From Sphingopyxis sp. (GTDB taxonomy: Bacteria > Pseudomonadota > Alphaproteobacteria > Sphingomonadales > Sphingomonadaceae), in NCBI GenBank assembly GCA_026125835.1, contig JAHCKJ010000003.1, positions 1-27,453 on the forward strand: a stretch of 27,453 nucleotides of DNA, given 5' to 3'. Numbering within the stretch: the stretch's first letter is position 1; the number at the start of each line of letters is the position of its first letter. Shown one piece after another: positions 7,544-14,801 of the stretch. The notes beneath the pieces are model-generated. The model did not search any database. It saw only the letters and a program-made list of their open reading frames with translations, and was not told the origin of the DNA. Made by a program: the position numbers and the translations under genes.

Positions 7544-8308
7544 TTAGTCACGCCAGCTGGAATCGATCTTGTCCACCTTGCGTACCATCGCGTCGAATTC
7601 GGCCTTGCCCGACTGGCCGGGGATGGCAGCCATATACAGGTCGCGCTGGTGGACCTTGATCACGTCCTCGTCGACCAGCACCGGTTTGCCCATGCTCATC
7701 GTCGCGAGCTGGATCTCGCAAGCGCGTTGCAGCGCCCAATATTTGATGAAGGCGTCGGTCAGCGATTTGCCCATCACCACCGGGCCGTGGTTGCGCAGCA
7801 TCAGGATGCGCTTGTCGCCCAGGTTCCTGACCAGCCGCTCGCCTTCTTCCTCGCGGACCGTGACGCCTTCGAAATCATGATAGGCGAGCTGGCCCATGAA
7901 GTTGCAGGCATAGAAATTGGTCGGCTGCAAACCGCCCTCCAACCCGCAAACCGCCATGGTTGCGGTGGTGTGGGTGTGGATGATCGCGTGGGCATCGGGC
8001 AGGACGCGGTGGAACAGGCTGTGCTGGACGAACCCGGCCTTGTTGACGTGCCAGGGGTTGTCGGCGTCGACCTTGTTGCCGTCGATGTCGATCTTGATCA
8101 GGTTCGATGCACAAACCTCGCTGAAATGCAGGCCATAGGGGTTGATTAGAAAGGCACCGTCTTCGTCGGGAACCTTCACCGTGATGTGGTTGAAGATCAT
8201 CTCGTCCCAGCCCATCATCGCGAAGATCCGGTAGCAGGCGGCAAGTTCCTGCCGCGCCGTCCATTCGGCTTCGCTATATTTGCTGTTGCGCTTGAGCTGG
8301 GTCGCCAT
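7544..8308 (-). CDS. Class II aldolase/adducin-family protein
   Basis: 254 residues of the class II aldolase/adducin fold, which in its enzymatic members uses Zn(II) to cleave or epimerise sugar phosphates or hydroxy acids. The metal-ligand histidines are visible as IHTHTT (H111, H113) and in LRNHGPVV (about H172). The N-terminal substrate-loop region (NHITVKVPDEDGAFLINPYG) is conserved. The substrate cannot be read from the sequence; this subgroup in alphaproteobacteria is annotated only generically. The start is ATG at 8308 with AAGGGA seven bases upstream. It is the first gene of the probable two-gene unit with the [2Fe-2S] subunit, and diverges from rpsU across 273 bases. Confidence 0.88.
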   Translation of the reverse strand: MATQLKRNSKYSEAEWTARQELAACYRIFAMMGWDEMIFNHITVKVPDEDGAFLINPYGLHFSEVCASNLIKIDIDGNKVDADNPWHVNKAGFVQHSLFHRVLPDAHAIIHTHTTATMAVCGLEGGLQPTNFYACNFMGQLAYHDFEGVTVREEEGERLVRNLGDKRILMLRNHGPVVMGKSLTDAFIKYWALQRACEIQLATMSMGKPVLVDEDVIKVHQRDLYMAAIPGQSGKAEFDAMVRKVDKIDSSWRD

Positions 8309-8430
8309 GGCCGGTCCCTTTGTGATGTTAGTTTCGTCCTGCTACCTATGCCACAGCCGTGGGGGGCGGCACAATCCCGCGCGCGGGCGGGCGGCCATCG
8401 GCGGAACGGGACGCTTTCCCGCCTTTGGGG

Positions 8431-8459
8431 TTGCATTTCGCCGCGAATCTCTCTAGCTG
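8431..8459 (+). promoter_or_regulatory. Possible rpsU promoter
   Basis: TTGCAT (8431-8436), 17 bases, then TAGCTG (8454-8459), a fair but not strong match to sigma-70 spacing, in the gap between the divergent aldolase and rpsU genes. Assigned by eye only. Confidence 0.25.
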
Positions 8460-8473
8460 GCCCGACATCGGAA

Positions 8474-8499
8474 CGTCGCGTCATCGCGGCGCTCTTTTT
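8474..8499 (+). terminator. Terminator-like hairpin in the rpsU leader
   Basis: A 7-base stem, CGTCGCG (8474-8480) and CGCGGCG (8485-8491), with loop TCAT, then CTC and five T at 8495-8499. It points along the plus strand and lies about 80 bases before rpsU. No plus-strand gene ends before it, because the aldolase gene runs away on the other strand. It could be an attenuator in the leader or the end of a short leader RNA. Confidence 0.4.
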
Positions 8500-8581
8500 A
8501 TTGCCCGAATATCGGCGGTTTATGGCGAACCGGTTTGCCCGGTGCCGAAATCGTTTTGACGAACAGGAGACGACACGGCGT

Positions 8582-8788
8582 ATGCAAATCATCGTTCGCG
8601 ACAATAATGTCGACCAGGCCCTTCGCGCGCTCAAGAAGAAGCTGCAGCGTGAGGGCGTGTATCGCGAAATGAAGCTGCGCCGTCATTACGAGAAGCCCAG
8701 CGAAAAGCGTGCCCGCGAGCACGCCGCTGCCGTCCGCCGCGCCCGCAAGATGGAGCGCAAGCGGATGGAGCGCGACGGGATCAAGTAA
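8582..8788 (+). CDS. rpsU: 30S ribosomal protein S21
   Basis: 68 residues, a usual length for alphaproteobacterial S21. Starts MQIIVRDNNVDQALRALKK and has the conserved REGVYREMKLRRHYEKPSEKR core and a basic helix-rich C-terminus (RRARKMERKRMERDG). S21 sits on the 30S platform near the anti-Shine-Dalgarno end of 16S rRNA and helps initiation. The start ATG at 8582 is preceded by AGGAG at 8565-8569. A strong terminator follows at 8826-8854. The leader carries a terminator-like hairpin that may tune expression. Confidence 0.96.
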   Translation: MQIIVRDNNVDQALRALKKKLQREGVYREMKLRRHYEKPSEKRAREHAAAVRRARKMERKRMERDGIK

Positions 8789-8825
8789 GACCCGTCCTTT
8801 CAAACAGGATCCTGATCGTGAAACA

Positions 8826-8854
8826 GGCGCTGCGGGCAACCGCGGCGCCTTTTT
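8826..8854 (+). terminator. Strong rho-independent terminator of rpsU
   Basis: A 10-base stem, GGCGCTGCGG (8826-8835) and CCGCGGCGCC (8840-8849), with one G-U pair and the tetraloop GCAA, followed at once by five T (8850-8854). It is 38 bases past the rpsU stop. Confidence 0.9.
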
Positions 8855-8896
8855 CGATGGGGGCAAGCGGCACTGGCCGGATGGGGTGGGCCACGG

Positions 8897-8923
8897 CCTC
8901 CCCATCGTAAGTCGATGGGGAGG
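8897..8923. repeat. Perfect 11-base intergenic palindrome
   Basis: CCTCCCCATCG (8897-8907) and CGATGGGGAGG (8913-8923) flank a 5-base loop. A further CGATGGGGG at about 8855 and CCCCCCATCG at about 8939 extend the pairing family outward, so two or more nested foldings are possible. There is no U run. It looks like a dispersed palindromic element, not a terminator. Confidence 0.65.
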
Positions 8924-9057
8924 ATTCTGGAACGTCCGCCCCCCATCGTGAAAGCCGGCACCAATGCAATATTGCCTCTGGACCGTCCGGCGCCGCACGG
9001 CCTATAGGCCTCGCCAGCATTTTCGCCCCGGCCGGGGCAGCGGAAGGATCATCCAGG

Positions 9058-9588
9058 ATGAGCGTGACGACGGTTCCATTGCGCCCGGTGAGCAAAAAAG
9101 GGCTTTGGTTGATCTGGATCGGCGTCATCGCGCTGATCGGCGCGGCGGCCGCCTTTGCCTGGCATGTCACGCCGCGGATCGGATTCGAGGTCGTCAAGGA
9201 AGGAACGGGCGAAAGCCCGACCAAGGCCGACGTCGTGCTGGTCAAATATGAAGGCAAGCTCGACGACGGCACCGTCTTCGACGCCAATGAACAGGCGCCG
9301 ATGCAGGTCGCGGGCGTCGTTCCGGGATTTGCCGAAGCGCTGACGCGGATGAAGAAGGGCGGCGAATACAAGATCACGATCCCGCCGCAGCTTGGCTATG
9401 GCGACCGCGCCACCGGGCCGATTCCGGCGAACAGCACGCTGCACTTCACGGTCACGCTGCTCGACTATCGTTCGGAGGCCGAAGTACGTGCGATGCAGCA
9501 GCAGATGCAGCAAATGCAGCAGATGCAACAACAGCAGATGATGCAGGGCGGCGAGGGCGCGCCGCCGCCGGGTGCGCCGCAACCCTGA
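9058..9588 (+). CDS. Membrane-anchored FKBP-type peptidyl-prolyl isomerase
   Basis: 176 residues. A cytoplasmic N-terminus and one membrane segment (about residues 16-36) are followed by an FKBP domain (about 42-140) outside the membrane: VLVKYEGKLDDGTVFD, GVVPGFAEALTRMKKGG and KITIPPQLGYGDR with IPANSTLHFTVTLLD are typical. It catalyses prolyl cis-trans isomerisation and chaperones envelope proteins. The tail (about 147-176) is rich in Gln and Met, then Gly/Pro-rich. The start is ATG at 9058 with GGAAGGA about ten bases before it. It lies alone between the rpsU terminator and a converging permease gene. Confidence 0.9.
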   Translation: MSVTTVPLRPVSKKGLWLIWIGVIALIGAAAAFAWHVTPRIGFEVVKEGTGESPTKADVVLVKYEGKLDDGTVFDANEQAPMQVAGVVPGFAEALTRMKKGGEYKITIPPQLGYGDRATGPIPANSTLHFTVTLLDYRSEAEVRAMQQQMQQMQQMQQQQMMQGGEGAPPPGAPQP

Positions 9589-9617
9589 CCCTGATTTCCG
9601 TTATCCCGGTTTTTCCT

Positions 9618-9643
9618 GTCATCCCGGCAAAGGCCGGGATGAC
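9618..9643. repeat. Perfect 11-base palindrome, GTCAT-CCCGGC type
   Basis: GTCATCCCGGC (9618-9628) and GCCGGGATGAC (9633-9643) around a 4-base loop, between the converging FKBP and permease genes. It has the form of a widespread proteobacterial intergenic palindrome, and the pair at 12060-12165 is a looser relative. It may also terminate both genes, though no U run follows on either strand. Confidence 0.75.
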
Positions 9644-9668
9644 GAACTGAAAAGAGGGCCGACGGGTT

Positions 9669-10781
9669 TCAGGCTGTCGTCTGCGTATCCTTCGGCGCCG
9701 CGCCCGCATTGCGTTCGGCCTCACGCTCCAGCGCGACCTTGATCATCGCGACGATCGGGTCGGCCAGAAACAGCCCCATGATACCGAGCAGCGCGCCGAA
9801 CAGGATCTGCGCGCCGAGGACGAGGGCGGGGGCCAGGTCGACGGTCTTTTTGGCGACCATCGGCACGATCAGATAGCCGTCGACGGTCTGCACGACGAGG
9901 TAGATGACAATCGCCCACAGCCCGGTGTCGGTCCCCGCCGAAAAGCCCACCAGCACGAGCAGGACGCCCGACACGATCGCGCCGATGTTGGGAATGAAGG
10001 CGAGCAGGCCGGTGAGCAGGCCGAGCAGCGCCGCCATCGGGATGCCGACCGCCATGCACGCGAGCCAGGTGCCGACCCCCTCGACGAACATGCCGAGCAG
10101 GCGGCCCGCCATCAACCGGCGCAGGGTGAACCCCATCCGCGCGGTGGTGATGTAGAAATCCTGGCGATGCTTCATCGGCAGCATCCAGGCAAAGCCGCGT
10201 TCGTACAACCGCGGTTCGATCGCGATGAACACGCCGAGCACCAGGATCATCACCAGACTGGTCAGCGCCCCGACCACCGACCCGACCGCCGCGGTGACGC
10301 GGCCGAACGTCCCGGCGAAATTGTCGGAAATCGTCTTGGTATCGATCTGGAAGCTGCCCATGCCATGGTCGCTCGCCCATGCCGCCAGCCGTTCGACCTG
10401 CGCCATGACAACGCTTTGCAGGCTGACCGCCTGCGCCGCGATCTGCGATCCGGCGAACATCATCGTCCAGACGATGAAAGCGAGCGCCGAAAGACAGACG
10501 ATCAGCAACCGCCAGCCACGCCCGATTGGCAGGATGCGGCCAAGCAGGCGGGTGCCGCCGTCGAGGATGGCGGCCATGACGATCCCGGCAAAGATCAGCA
10601 GGATCGGCTGGATCAGCACGACGCACAGGCCGATCAACAGCGCCAGGCCCAGCCAGACGCTGGCGCGGAGCAATTCGGTTCGGACCGGTTGGCTGCGGAT
10701 TTCGGTCGGGCCGGGGGCTTCGACGTGCGGCGCGGCGGCGGGAGATTTGCGCGTTCCGGCCGGTTTCCGTGTCGCCGCCAT
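9669..10781 (-). CDS. AI-2E-family transporter (PerM/YdiK type)
   Basis: 370 residues with about eight membrane segments: a pair at about 40-75, one at about 90-112, then, after a soluble loop (about 115-165), segments near 167-190, 235-260, 262-285, 290-312 and 325-350. The family motif FIPNIGAIVSG near residue 270 and the LFLADPIVAM end are typical. Family members are permeases of unsure substrate; autoinducer-2 export was shown for only a few. The N-terminal 30 residues are Ala/Pro/Lys-rich and cytosolic. The start is ATG at 10781 with GGGAG upstream, 11 bases past the lepB stop, so it is probably the last gene of the pyrE-pdxJ-acpS-lepB unit. Confidence 0.88.
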   Translation of the reverse strand: MAATRKPAGTRKSPAAAPHVEAPGPTEIRSQPVRTELLRASVWLGLALLIGLCVVLIQPILLIFAGIVMAAILDGGTRLLGRILPIGRGWRLLIVCLSALAFIVWTMMFAGSQIAAQAVSLQSVVMAQVERLAAWASDHGMGSFQIDTKTISDNFAGTFGRVTAAVGSVVGALTSLVMILVLGVFIAIEPRLYERGFAWMLPMKHRQDFYITTARMGFTLRRLMAGRLLGMFVEGVGTWLACMAVGIPMAALLGLLTGLLAFIPNIGAIVSGVLLVLVGFSAGTDTGLWAIVIYLVVQTVDGYLIVPMVAKKTVDLAPALVLGAQILFGALLGIMGLFLADPIVAMIKVALEREAERNAGAAPKDTQTTA

Positions 10782-10792
10782 GCCGATGCTCC

Positions 10793-11635
10793 CTATTGCG
10801 TCTCGGTGCTACGTTCGGGCCGCAGGTCGGTTCCCGCGCGGCCCGACCGCAGCGCCTGGAACCAGCTCAAGGGATTATACCATATCGCGGTGCCGTCGGT
10901 CGAAAAGCTGATGATCTCGGCGCGGCCCGCAATGCTGTCGAACGGCACCGCGCCGCCCAGCCCCTTGAGTTCGGTGGCGACGCGGCTGTCGGCGCTGCCG
11001 TCGCGGTTGTCGCCCATCAGGAATATATGGTTCGCCGGGACTTTGACCGGGCCATAATCGTCGGTGGTGTAGCCGGGTCCCATATCGATGGTGTCAAAGC
11101 TCGCCCCGCCGGGCAGGGTTTCGCGCACGATCGGCAGTTCCAGCGTCGCCTTGCCGCCGATGTCGCGATGGACAAAGCGATAAAGGCTGCTGTCGGGGCC
11201 GGGCAGGTTGGGGTCGACCGGGATCGACAGCATCGGCTGAACCTCCCGCTTCACCGGCTTGCCGTTGATGCTGAGCTCGCCATTGGTCAGCTGGATGGTA
11301 TCGCCGGGCAGGCCGATCACGCGCTTGATATAATCGATCCGCGTCACCGGATGTTCGAGCACGACGATATCGCCGCGCTCGGGCAGCTTGGCGAACAAGC
11401 GGCCCTCGGTCTTGGGCGCCAGATGGAAACTGACCGAGGCATAGGACCAGCCATAGGGATATTTGCTGACGATCAGCCGGTCGCCGTTGCGCAGCGCCGG
11501 CATCATCGAATCGGACGGGATATAGAAGGGCTTGGCGACGCAGCTGTGGATGCCCAGCACAAGCAGCAGGATCACCACGATGTCGCGGATCAACTTGCCC
11601 CAGCTGCCGTCGTCCTGCGCCTTGTTTTTCGCCAT
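10793..11635 (-). CDS. lepB: Signal peptidase I
   Basis: 280 residues. One N-terminal membrane segment (about 16-32) precedes the catalytic part, which faces the periplasm. Box B is IPSDSMMP with catalytic Ser43; box D is YIKRVIGLPGD with general-base Lys104; box E is GDNRDGSADSR. It cuts signal peptides from exported proteins, several of which are encoded in this window. The start is ATG at 11635 with AAGGA about 11 bases upstream, inside the end of acpS; the two genes are 7 bases apart. Ends with TAG. Confidence 0.96.
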   Translation of the reverse strand: MAKNKAQDDGSWGKLIRDIVVILLLVLGIHSCVAKPFYIPSDSMMPALRNGDRLIVSKYPYGWSYASVSFHLAPKTEGRLFAKLPERGDIVVLEHPVTRIDYIKRVIGLPGDTIQLTNGELSINGKPVKREVQPMLSIPVDPNLPGPDSSLYRFVHRDIGGKATLELPIVRETLPGGASFDTIDMGPGYTTDDYGPVKVPANHIFLMGDNRDGSADSRVATELKGLGGAVPFDSIAGRAEIISFSTDGTAIWYNPLSWFQALRSGRAGTDLRPERSTETQ

Positions 11636-11642
11636 TGTCCGG

Positions 11643-12053
11643 TCAGTCCTTGATTGCTTCGATGATGACGAACGCCTGCGCCCAGGGATGGTCGTCGGTC
11701 AGGGTGAGGTGGATGTGTGCGGTGTGACCCGCCGGGATCATCGCGGCGAGCCGTTCGGCAGCGCCGCCGGTCAGTGCTAATGTGGGCGCGCCCGACGGCG
11801 CGTTGACGACGCCGATGTCCTTCATGAACACCCCGCGCTTGAAGCCGGTGCCCACGGCCTTGGAAAAGGCCTCCTTGGCGGCGAAGCGCTTCGCATAGGT
11901 TCCGGCGCGGGTGAACGGGCGGCGCGCGGCCTTGGCGCGCTCGATATCGGTGAAGACGCGCTGCTCGAACCGCTCGCCGAAACGGTCGAGCGATTTCTGG
12001 ATCCGCTCGATATTGCAGAGGTCGGAGCCGAGGCCGATGATCATGACGGCCAC
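11643..12053 (-). CDS. acpS: Holo-[acyl-carrier-protein] synthase
   Basis: 136 residues (133 if the second start is used). It transfers 4'-phosphopantetheine from coenzyme A to acyl carrier protein. Motifs are IGLGSDLCNIERI, with the Mg-binding Asp, and YAKRFAAKEAFSKA, with the Mg-binding Glu. Start choices are GTG at 12053 or ATG at 12044 (MIIGLGSD); family alignment favours the ATG, and neither has a clear ribosome binding site. The region before it is a palindromic repeat pair that ends a few bases from the start. It is co-oriented with pdxJ upstream and lepB downstream. Confidence 0.95.
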   Translation of the reverse strand: MAVMIIGLGSDLCNIERIQKSLDRFGERFEQRVFTDIERAKAARRPFTRAGTYAKRFAAKEAFSKAVGTGFKRGVFMKDIGVVNAPSGAPTLALTGGAAERLAAMIPAGHTAHIHLTLTDDHPWAQAFVIIEAIKD

Positions 12054-12059
12054 GACAGG

Positions 12060-12165
12060 CCGTCACCCCCGCGAAAGCGGGGGTCGCTGGCGGCTTGCCC
12101 AGCCCGCGCGGTATCAGCCCGCGCGGTATCAGACTGCCAGCGGCCCCCGCCTTCGCGGGGGCGAC
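12060..12165. repeat. Inverted pair of palindromic repeats with a tandem duplication inside
   Basis: The left unit (about 12060-12093) holds CACCCCCGC, GAAA, GCGGGGGTC and CGCTGGC; the right unit (about 12131-12165) is its near-perfect inverse (about four differences over 33 bases). Each unit folds into its own hairpin, and the pair can also fold together. Between them AGCCCGCGCGGTATC occurs twice in tandem (12101-12115, 12116-12130). This resembles a BIME-like arrangement of REP-type elements between pdxJ and acpS. Confidence 0.75.
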
Positions 12166-12180
12166 GGATATTTTTCAAGC

Positions 12181-12927
12181 TCATCCCCGCGCCTCGTCCA
12201 TCAGGTCGCGCATCCGGCGCACTGCATCTTCGAGCCCGGTAAAAATCGCCTCGCCGATCAGATAATGGCCGATGTTGAGCTCGGCGAGCTGCGGGATCGC
12301 GGCGACAGGGACGACATTCTCGTAGGTCAGGCCGTGCCCGGCATGCGGCTCGATGCCGTTCTTCCACGCGAGCGCTGCGGCGTCGGCGATGCGGCGCAGT
12401 TCCGTCGCGCGCTCCTCGCCTTCGCAATGGGCATAGCGTCCGGTGTGAAATTCAACCACCGGCGCACGCAGCCGCATCGCGGCCTCGATCTGGCGCGGGT
12501 CGGGTTCGATGAACAGGCTGACGCGAATGCCGGCGTCGGCGAGACGCGAGACGATGGGGGCAAGGTGGTTATGCTGCCCGGCGGCGTCGAGCCCGCCCTC
12601 GGTCGTGCGTTCTTCGCGCTTTTCGGGGACGATGCACGCGGCGTGCGGTTTATGGCGCAGCGCGATCGCGACCATCTCGTCGGTCGCCGCCATCTCCAGG
12701 TTGAGCGGCAGGTCGGTGGCGGCCTGGATACGCGCCAGGTCGTCGTCGCGGATATGGCGCCGGTCCTCGCGCAGATGCGCGGTGATGCCGTCGCCGCCGA
12801 CCGATGCGACGATTTCGGCCGCGCGCACCGGGTCGGGATGCTCGCCGCCGCGCGCGTTGCGGATCGTCGCGACATGGTCGATGTTGACCCCGAGGCGAAG
12901 GCGGCCAGAGGAATGATTGGCGCTCAA
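12181..12927 (-). CDS. pdxJ: Pyridoxine 5'-phosphate synthase
   Basis: 248 residues. It condenses 3-amino-1-hydroxyacetone phosphate with deoxyxylulose 5-phosphate to give pyridoxine 5'-phosphate in the DXP-dependent vitamin B6 pathway. Conserved stretches are LGVNIDHVATIRNARG at the N-terminus, GGDGITAHLREDRRHI, CIVPEKREERTTEGG and EPHAGHGLTYENV, and IGEAIF near the end. The start is TTG at 12927, because the frame has no nearby upstream ATG and the TTG overlaps the TGA of pyrE (TTGA), which implies translational coupling. A weak GGAAG lies upstream. Confidence 0.95.
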   Translation of the reverse strand: MSANHSSGRLRLGVNIDHVATIRNARGGEHPDPVRAAEIVASVGGDGITAHLREDRRHIRDDDLARIQAATDLPLNLEMAATDEMVAIALRHKPHAACIVPEKREERTTEGGLDAAGQHNHLAPIVSRLADAGIRVSLFIEPDPRQIEAAMRLRAPVVEFHTGRYAHCEGEERATELRRIADAAALAWKNGIEPHAGHGLTYENVVPVAAIPQLAELNIGHYLIGEAIFTGLEDAVRRMRDLMDEARG

Positions 12928-13508
12928 TTCGCGCGGCTTCCGGGCTTGATCGCTTGTGTACCGGCGAGATGTTCAGGGAGTTCGTCCGCGGCATAGGTCG
13001 GGAAGTTGATCGCGACGAGGGGGTAGAAGGGGACACCGAGGTCGATGTTGCTCCCCGCCGAGCGGTCAACGAGCGCCGCCTCGGCGATCACGTCGCCGCC
13101 CGCCGCGCGCACCGCGTCCATCGCTTCGCGCGACGACAGGCCGGTGGTCACGACATCCTCGACCATCAGCACCTTGGCGCCCGGTTCGATCGTGAAGCCG
13201 CGGCGCAGCTCGAAGGTGCCGGTCGGACGCTCGACAAAAATCGCGGGCTTGCCGAGCGCGCGGCCCATTTCATGGCCGATGATGACGCCGCCCATGGCGG
13301 GTGACACCACGACGTCGATCGCCTGTTTCAGGTCGCGGGGCAATTTTGCGGCGAGCGCGACCGCGAGCCGTCCGGCCCGCTCGGTATCCATCAACACCCG
13401 CGCGCATTGCAGATAATATTCGCTGTGCCGTCCGGACGAGAGCAGGAAATGCCCTTGCAGCAAGGCGTCGGCGGCGCGGAATTCGGCCAGAATTTCGTCA
13501 TCGGTCAT
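12924..13508 (-). CDS. pyrE: Orotate phosphoribosyltransferase
   Basis: 194 residues. It joins orotate and PRPP to give orotidine 5'-phosphate in pyrimidine synthesis. The PRPP loop is VLMVEDVVTTGLSSREAM, and LSSGRHSEYYLQCARVL and GHEMGRALG are also typical. The start is ATG at 13508 (MTDDEILAEF), where family similarity begins; an open frame runs further upstream to 13619 but has no conserved look. No obvious ribosome binding site is present. It leads the minus-strand unit and diverges from the oxidase cluster. Confidence 0.95.
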   Translation of the reverse strand: MTDDEILAEFRAADALLQGHFLLSSGRHSEYYLQCARVLMDTERAGRLAVALAAKLPRDLKQAIDVVVSPAMGGVIIGHEMGRALGKPAIFVERPTGTFELRRGFTIEPGAKVLMVEDVVTTGLSSREAMDAVRAAGGDVIAEAALVDRSAGSNIDLGVPFYPLVAINFPTYAADELPEHLAGTQAIKPGSRAN

Positions 13509-13739
13509 GGGAGATTGATTCTTTTGTTCAGGGCGTCGCCCGTGGCGGGCGCGCGGGTTTTGGCGGCAAAGATTATCCCGCCGCAAAATAGTGTTAGAGA
13601 TGCTTGAGGCAAGCGGCAAGCGGGTCTATAGCGCCCGCGAGATTCAGCCCGGCTTGCGGCTGTCGCGACGCGTGTCCGGCGGTTGGCAAGGTGGGCCGGA
13701 ACACGATAAGAACAACAGGCAACGGGCGGCACCAGTCTT

Positions 13740-14786
13740 ATGAAGAGCTTGAAAACCCTTGTAATTGCGGCGGCATTGTCGCTGGGCGCGGCGGGCGCCG
13801 CTCATGCGCAGCAGGCACTTGTCGCGGCTCCGGCCGACGCGCCTGTGGCTGCAACCGCGGCGAATCCGCCGTCGGCCGAAGCGCCCGTCGCCGCGCCCGC
13901 GACGACCGATGCGGCGGTTCCCGCAGGTGACGCGACCTATGTCCCGCTGAAGCCCGAAGCCGGGGTTGGCCAGCCGATCGACCGCGGCGTCGATTTCCAG
14001 CCGCAGGTCAGCCCGGTCGGCGAGCAGGCCTATTGGTTCAACCACGTCATCCTGCTGCCGGTCATCACCGTGATCTCGCTGTTCGTGCTCGGCCTGCTGC
14101 TCTGGGTCGTCTTCCGTTACCGCGCCAAGGCCAACCCGGTGCCGTCGAAGACGACGCACAACACCTTCATCGAAATCATCTGGACCGCCATTCCGGTGCT
14201 GATCCTCGCGGTGATCGCGGTGCCGTCGATCCGGTTGCTGGCGCAGCAATATGAGCCGCCGTCGAAGGACGCGCTGACGATCAAGGTCACCGGCTATCAA
14301 TGGTATTGGGGCTATGCCTATCCCGATCAGGGCATCGGCGAATATGTGTCGAAAATGCTGCCCAAGGACGCTGCCGAAGCCGCCGGCGAGCCGTATCAGC
14401 TGGCCGTCGATAACCGCATGGTCGTTCCCGTTGGCCGTCAGGTCAAACTGATCATCACCGGCGCCGACGTGATCCACAGTTTTGCCGTTCCCGCCTTCTG
14501 GACCAAGATGGACGCGGTCCCGGGCCGCGCCAACGAAACGACCTTCACCGCGAACAAGGTCGGGGTCTATTACGGCCAGTGTTCGGAACTGTGCGGCGTC
14601 GACCACGGCTTCATGCCGATCGCGGTCGAAGTGCTGCCGGTCGACAAATGGGAGGCGTGGGTGCGCTCGAAGGGCGGCAACCCGGCTGGTCCGGTTGTCG
14701 CTGCCGCAGCGCCGACTCCTGCCGCCGCTACGACCGAAGCTGCCCCGGCAGCGGCGCCCGCCGCCGCCCCGGTTGCCACGAACTGA
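13740..14786 (+). CDS. coxB: Cytochrome c oxidase subunit II
   Basis: 348 residues. The signal peptide (cut after AHA, residue 23) is followed by an Ala/Pro-rich stretch (about 24-70), two membrane helices (about 100-126, 143-166) and the periplasmic cupredoxin domain. The CuA ligands are all present: H246, C281, E283 (main-chain), C285, H289 and M292. The aromatic patch YQWYWGY for electron entry from cytochrome c is visible. A 40-residue Ala/Pro tail ends the protein, which is longer than most. It is the first gene of the aa3 cluster; ctaD starts 15 bases after its stop. The promoter lies in 13509-13739, shared with pyrE; none was clear enough to mark. Confidence 0.96.
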   Translation: MKSLKTLVIAAALSLGAAGAAHAQQALVAAPADAPVAATAANPPSAEAPVAAPATTDAAVPAGDATYVPLKPEAGVGQPIDRGVDFQPQVSPVGEQAYWFNHVILLPVITVISLFVLGLLLWVVFRYRAKANPVPSKTTHNTFIEIIWTAIPVLILAVIAVPSIRLLAQQYEPPSKDALTIKVTGYQWYWGYAYPDQGIGEYVSKMLPKDAAEAAGEPYQLAVDNRMVVPVGRQVKLIITGADVIHSFAVPAFWTKMDAVPGRANETTFTANKVGVYYGQCSELCGVDHGFMPIAVEVLPVDKWEAWVRSKGGNPAGPVVAAAAPTPAAATTEAAPAAAPAAAPVATN

Positions 14787-14801
14787 TAAGGGGTCCGACA
14801 G

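Noticed and set aside
8400..8510. GGAAC motifs upstream of rpsU, considered as EcfG (general stress sigma) promoter -35 boxes.
   Set aside because: No CGTT-like -10 box at the expected 16-17-base spacing was found for either copy.
13509..13619. Extension of pyrE to the upstream start at 13619.
   Set aside because: The extra 37 residues lack family similarity; the normal N-terminus begins at MTDDEILAEF.
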